The notes beneath the pieces are model-generated. The model searched no databases. It was given only the letters and a program-made list of their open reading frames with translations, and was not told the origin of the DNA. DNA of 8,206 bases. Origin: a bacterium (GTDB lineage Bacteria > Bacillota > Clostridia > Christensenellales > CAG-138). The stretch's first letter is position 1. Each line of letters starts with the position of its first letter. This document shows positions 5,655 through 8,206 of this stretch, one piece after another. Made by a program: the position numbers and the translations under genes. The stretch is from positions 1-8,206 of the forward strand of contig JAQXRK010000243.1 in NCBI GenBank assembly GCA_029218485.1. Reading direction: 5' to 3'.

Positions 5655-7291
5655 CAGGATATCGTCTGTGCTTCCACAAGGCGGCCCCTGCCGTACCGCT
5701 CCCGCAGCACCGTCTTTTCGATCTTGCCGGTGGGGTTGCGCGGCACATCCGCAAAGATGATCTTTCTCGGCCGCTTGTAGCGCGGCAGCTCCTCGCAAAA
5801 GCGCTGCACCTCGGCCTCGGTGAGCGTTTCGCCCTCCCGGACCGCAATGACCGCGGCGGCAATCTCGCCGAGCCGCGCATCCGGCAGGCCGATCACGGCC
5901 ACATCGCGGATGCTCCCGTGCCGGCGCAGAAAATCTTCAATCTGGACGGGGTACAGGTTCTCGCCGCCGGAGATGATCACATCCTTCTTGCGGTCAACGA
6001 GATACAAAAAGCCCTCCTCGTCCATGCGCGCCATGTCGCCGGTGTACAGCCACCCGTCCCGGATCGTCTCGGCCGTCGCCTCCGGGTTCTTGTAATACTC
6101 GAGCATCACGCCCGGGCCCTGCACGATCAGCTCGCCGACCTGCCCCCCGGGCACATCGCGGCCCAGCTCATCGACCACGCGCGCCTTCCAGAGGTACCCC
6201 GGCTTTCCGATCGCGCCGACCTTGTCGATGTTCTCCACGCCAAGGTGCACGCAGCCGGGGCCGGTCGATTCGCTCAGGCCGTAGTTCGTGTCGTACTGGT
6301 GGTGGGGGAAGATGCGCTTCCAGCGGTGGATCAGGCTCGGCGGCACCGGCTGCGCACCGATGTGCATGAGCCGCCATTGATCGAGATAGTAGTGGTCGAG
6401 ATTGAGCCGGCCGGACTCGATCGCATCGAGCATGTCCTGCGCCCACGGCACGAGCAGCCACACGATCGTGCACTTCTCCTCCGTGACGGCGCGGCAGATC
6501 CATTCCGGCTTCACGCCGCGCAGCAGCACCGCGCGGCTGCCCGAGAGCAGGCTCCCGAACCAGTGCATCTTCGCGCCGGTGTGGTACAGCGGCGGGATGC
6601 ACAGGAACACGTCGTCGCGCGTCTGCCCGTGGTGCTTCTGCTCGGTCAGGCACGCGCTCATGAGCGCGCGGTGGCTGTGCAGGATGGCCTTGGGAAAGCC
6701 CGTCGTGCCGGAGGAAAAATAGATCGCGGCCGGATCGTCCTCGGAGAGGGACACCGCGGGCGCCGCCGAGGAGCAGTAGCCGCTCCGCTCGCCGCACGGC
6801 TCCGCGAACGCCGGCTCGTGCCGCCCCACAAACAGCATCGTGCGCACCCGGCCGAGCCGGCCGAGGATCGGCTCGATGCGGTCCGTGAACGCCGGGCCGA
6901 ACACGAGCACCTCCACATCCGCAAGGTCGAGGCAGTAGGCGATCTCCTCGCCCGAGTAGCGGAAATTCAGCGGCACGGCGATGCAGCCCGCCTTCAGCAC
7001 GCCGAAATAGATCGGCAGCCATTCGAGGCAGTTCATCAGCAGGATGCCGACCTTCGTGCCCTTCTTCAGCCCGCGGCTGAGCAGGAGGTTCGCAAAGCGG
7101 TTGGCGCGCTTGTCAAACTCGCTCCACGACAGCTCGCGGCGGTACGGCGCATCCGTGCCCGCGCTCTCGATCAGGCTGTAGTCCCGCCAGGTGACCGCCC
7201 GGTCGCGCGCCTCGGAGGGGTTGATCTCCACGAGGCTGATCTCCTCGCCATAGAGCCGGGCGTTCTTCTCCAGCAGTTCCGTGATAACCAT
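5654..7291 (-). CDS. AMP-forming acyl-CoA synthetase, substrate unknown
   Basis: A 545-residue class I adenylate-forming ligase (FadD/AMP-acid ligase II type), clearly different from the shorter PaaK homologue in the same cluster. It should activate a carboxylic acid with ATP and transfer it to CoA. Motifs: SWSEFDKRANRFANLL (55-70); ATP-binding loop YFSSGTTGFPK (191-201); YGLSESTG (337-344); GWLYTGDMA (413-421); VDRKKDVIISGGENLYPVQI (432-451), the hinge; and NPTGKIEK with catalytic Lys523. The residues around LLVPWAQDMLDA (279-290) lie where the acyl pocket is expected but do not let me name the acid. The start at 7291 is supported by AAGGAG 8 nt upstream, and the gene begins 27 nt after metA. 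Arylacetates, arylpropionates or medium-chain acids are all possible; the neighbouring iorAB makes an aryl or amino-acid-derived acid the best guess. It has no signal peptide or membrane segment. Confidence 0.9.
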   Translation of the reverse strand: MVITELLEKNARLYGEEISLVEINPSEARDRAVTWRDYSLIESAGTDAPYRRELSWSEFDKRANRFANLLLSRGLKKGTKVGILLMNCLEWLPIYFGVLKAGCIAVPLNFRYSGEEIAYCLDLADVEVLVFGPAFTDRIEPILGRLGRVRTMLFVGRHEPAFAEPCGERSGYCSSAAPAVSLSEDDPAAIYFSSGTTGFPKAILHSHRALMSACLTEQKHHGQTRDDVFLCIPPLYHTGAKMHWFGSLLSGSRAVLLRGVKPEWICRAVTEEKCTIVWLLVPWAQDMLDAIESGRLNLDHYYLDQWRLMHIGAQPVPPSLIHRWKRIFPHHQYDTNYGLSESTGPGCVHLGVENIDKVGAIGKPGYLWKARVVDELGRDVPGGQVGELIVQGPGVMLEYYKNPEATAETIRDGWLYTGDMARMDEEGFLYLVDRKKDVIISGGENLYPVQIEDFLRRHGSIRDVAVIGLPDARLGEIAAAVIAVREGETLTEAEVQRFCEELPRYKRPRKIIFADVPRNPTGKIEKTVLRERYGRGRLVEAQTIS

Positions 7292-7318
7292 CGGCGCTTC
7301 TCCTTGTCTGTCCGCCGC

Positions 7319-8206
7319 TTACGCTTCATCCGTGCGCTTGCCGAGGCGGATTTCGTTGATGTCGTATGGCGTCGTCTGGTAGACGATGTAGTTGAGCCAG
7401 TTGGAAAACAGCAGGTTCGCGTGCGAGCGCCACGTGACCATGGGCGTCTGGCACGGGTCGTCCATCGGGAAATAGTTCTTCGGCAGATCGATGGGCTTCC
7501 CCGCCGCCTTGTCGCGCAGGTACTCCTGCCGGAGCGTGTCCGCGTCGTACTCGGCGTGGCCGGTGATGAAGATCTGCTTGCCCCCGTTCGTAAACACGGC
7601 GTAGACGCCGGCCTCGGGCGAGGAGGCGAGGATGCGCAGCTCCGGCACCGCCTCGATGTCCGACCGCAGCACGGTCGTGTGGCGCGAATGCGGCACATAG
7701 AACACATCGTCAAAGCCGCGCAGCAGGATGGACTGCCGGTACTCGGCGCTGTGCCGGAACACGCCGAACAGCTTTTCGCTCAGCGGGCGCTTCTGAACGC
7801 CGTAGTGGTAGTACAGCCCCGCCTGCGCGCCCCAGCAGATGTGGAACGTGCTGTGCACATGCGTCTTGGACCACTCCATGATATCGCACAGCTCCGGCCA
7901 GTAATCGACCTCCTCAAAGGCCATCTGCTCCACCGGCGCGCCGGTGATGATCATGCCGTCGAACGTCCGCTCCCGCAGCTCGTCGAACGTGCGGTAAAAC
8001 GCGCGCAGGTGCTGCTCCGCGGTGTTGAGCGACTGGTGGCTCTTCATGCACATCAGCTCGAGGTTGATCTGCAGCGGCGTGTTGCCGAGCAGGCGGGAGA
8101 GCTGCGTCTCCGTCTCGATCTTCTTGGGCATGAGGTTGAGCAGCAGGATCTCCAGCGGGCGGATATCCTGCGTCATGGCCCGCTTCTCGGTCATGACAAA
8201 GATGTT
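7319..8206 (-). CDS. metA: MetA, probably homoserine O-acetyltransferase (5' partial)
   Basis: 295 residues plus stop of MetA, which acylates L-homoserine for methionine synthesis. The reading frame continues through [15 protein letters not shown] to the window edge, so the Met at 8194 is internal; by alignment to the E. coli protein from memory about 18 residues are missing. Numbering the Met at 8194 as 23 puts the catalytic Cys at 142 ([10 protein letters not shown]) and His235 and Glu237 in TGHAEYD, exactly the family positions. Residue 111 in [15 protein letters not shown] is Glu. In this family Glu111 goes with acetyl-CoA and Gly111 with succinyl-CoA, so this is probably the acetyltransferase despite the MetA name. 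It is cytoplasmic and a glutamine-amidotransferase-like fold. The ligase gene follows after 27 nt with no visible terminator, so the two are probably co-transcribed. Any promoter or methionine riboswitch lies outside the window. Confidence 0.95.
   Translation of the reverse strand, partial: NIFVMTEKRAMTQDIRPLEILLLNLMPKKIETETQLSRLLGNTPLQINLELMCMKSHQSLNTAEQHLRAFYRTFDELRERTFDGMIITGAPVEQMAFEEVDYWPELCDIMEWSKTHVHSTFHICWGAQAGLYYHYGVQKRPLSEKLFGVFRHSAEYRQSILLRGFDDVFYVPHSRHTTVLRSDIEAVPELRILASSPEAGVYAVFTNGGKQIFITGHAEYDADTLRQEYLRDKAAGKPIDLPKNYFPMDDPCQTPMVTWRSHANLLFSNWLNYIVYQTTPYDINEIRLGKRTDEA

Noticed and set aside
8192..8194. ATG at 8194 as the start of metA
   Set aside because: The frame continues upstream as NIFV, which belongs to the conserved MetA N-terminal region, and the catalytic residue numbering requires about 22 more residues before this Met.

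Overview
The window is GC-rich DNA from a bacterial chromosome. The window shows no phage, insertion-sequence, CRISPR, rRNA or tRNA sequence. Strong AAGGAG-type ribosome binding sites, oxygen-sensitive ferredoxin-dependent enzymes and a Glu111-type MetA suggest a high-GC anaerobic Firmicute, for example a gut Clostridia/Oscillospiraceae-like organism. That placement is inference.

Layout. Positions 1-57 hold the last 18 codons of an unidentified plus-strand gene, followed by a strong hairpin terminator (78-121). From 293 to the right edge there are seven genes, all on the minus strand. In order of transcription (right to left) they are: metA (7319 to beyond 8206, 5' end cut off by the window), an AMP-forming acyl-CoA ligase (5654-7291), iorA (3830-5563), iorB (3255-3833), a paaK-like phenylacetate-CoA ligase (1924-3231), a tandem-ACT-domain protein (1480-1908) and a class I aminotransferase (293-1459). 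iorA and iorB overlap by 4 bp (ATGA). The other gaps are 27, 90, 23, 15 and 20 nt, so the set looks like one operon. The only sizeable gap, between the acyl-CoA ligase and iorA, carries an imperfect 13-bp tandem repeat and a small inverted repeat.

How the genes fit together. The aminotransferase interconverts amino acids and 2-oxoacids. IorAB interconverts arylpyruvates and arylacetyl-CoA with ferredoxin and CO2. The PaaK-type ligase interconverts arylacetyl-CoA and arylacetate. The tandem-ACT protein is a probable amino-acid sensor for the set. This chemistry can run as fermentation (Trp/Phe/Tyr to indoleacetate, phenylacetate, hydroxyphenylacetate) or in reverse as aromatic amino acid synthesis from arylacetates, as known in some methanogens and anaerobes. 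Sequence alone does not settle the direction. The added acyl-CoA ligase and the homoserine O-acetyltransferase at the upstream end are the less expected parts of the cluster.
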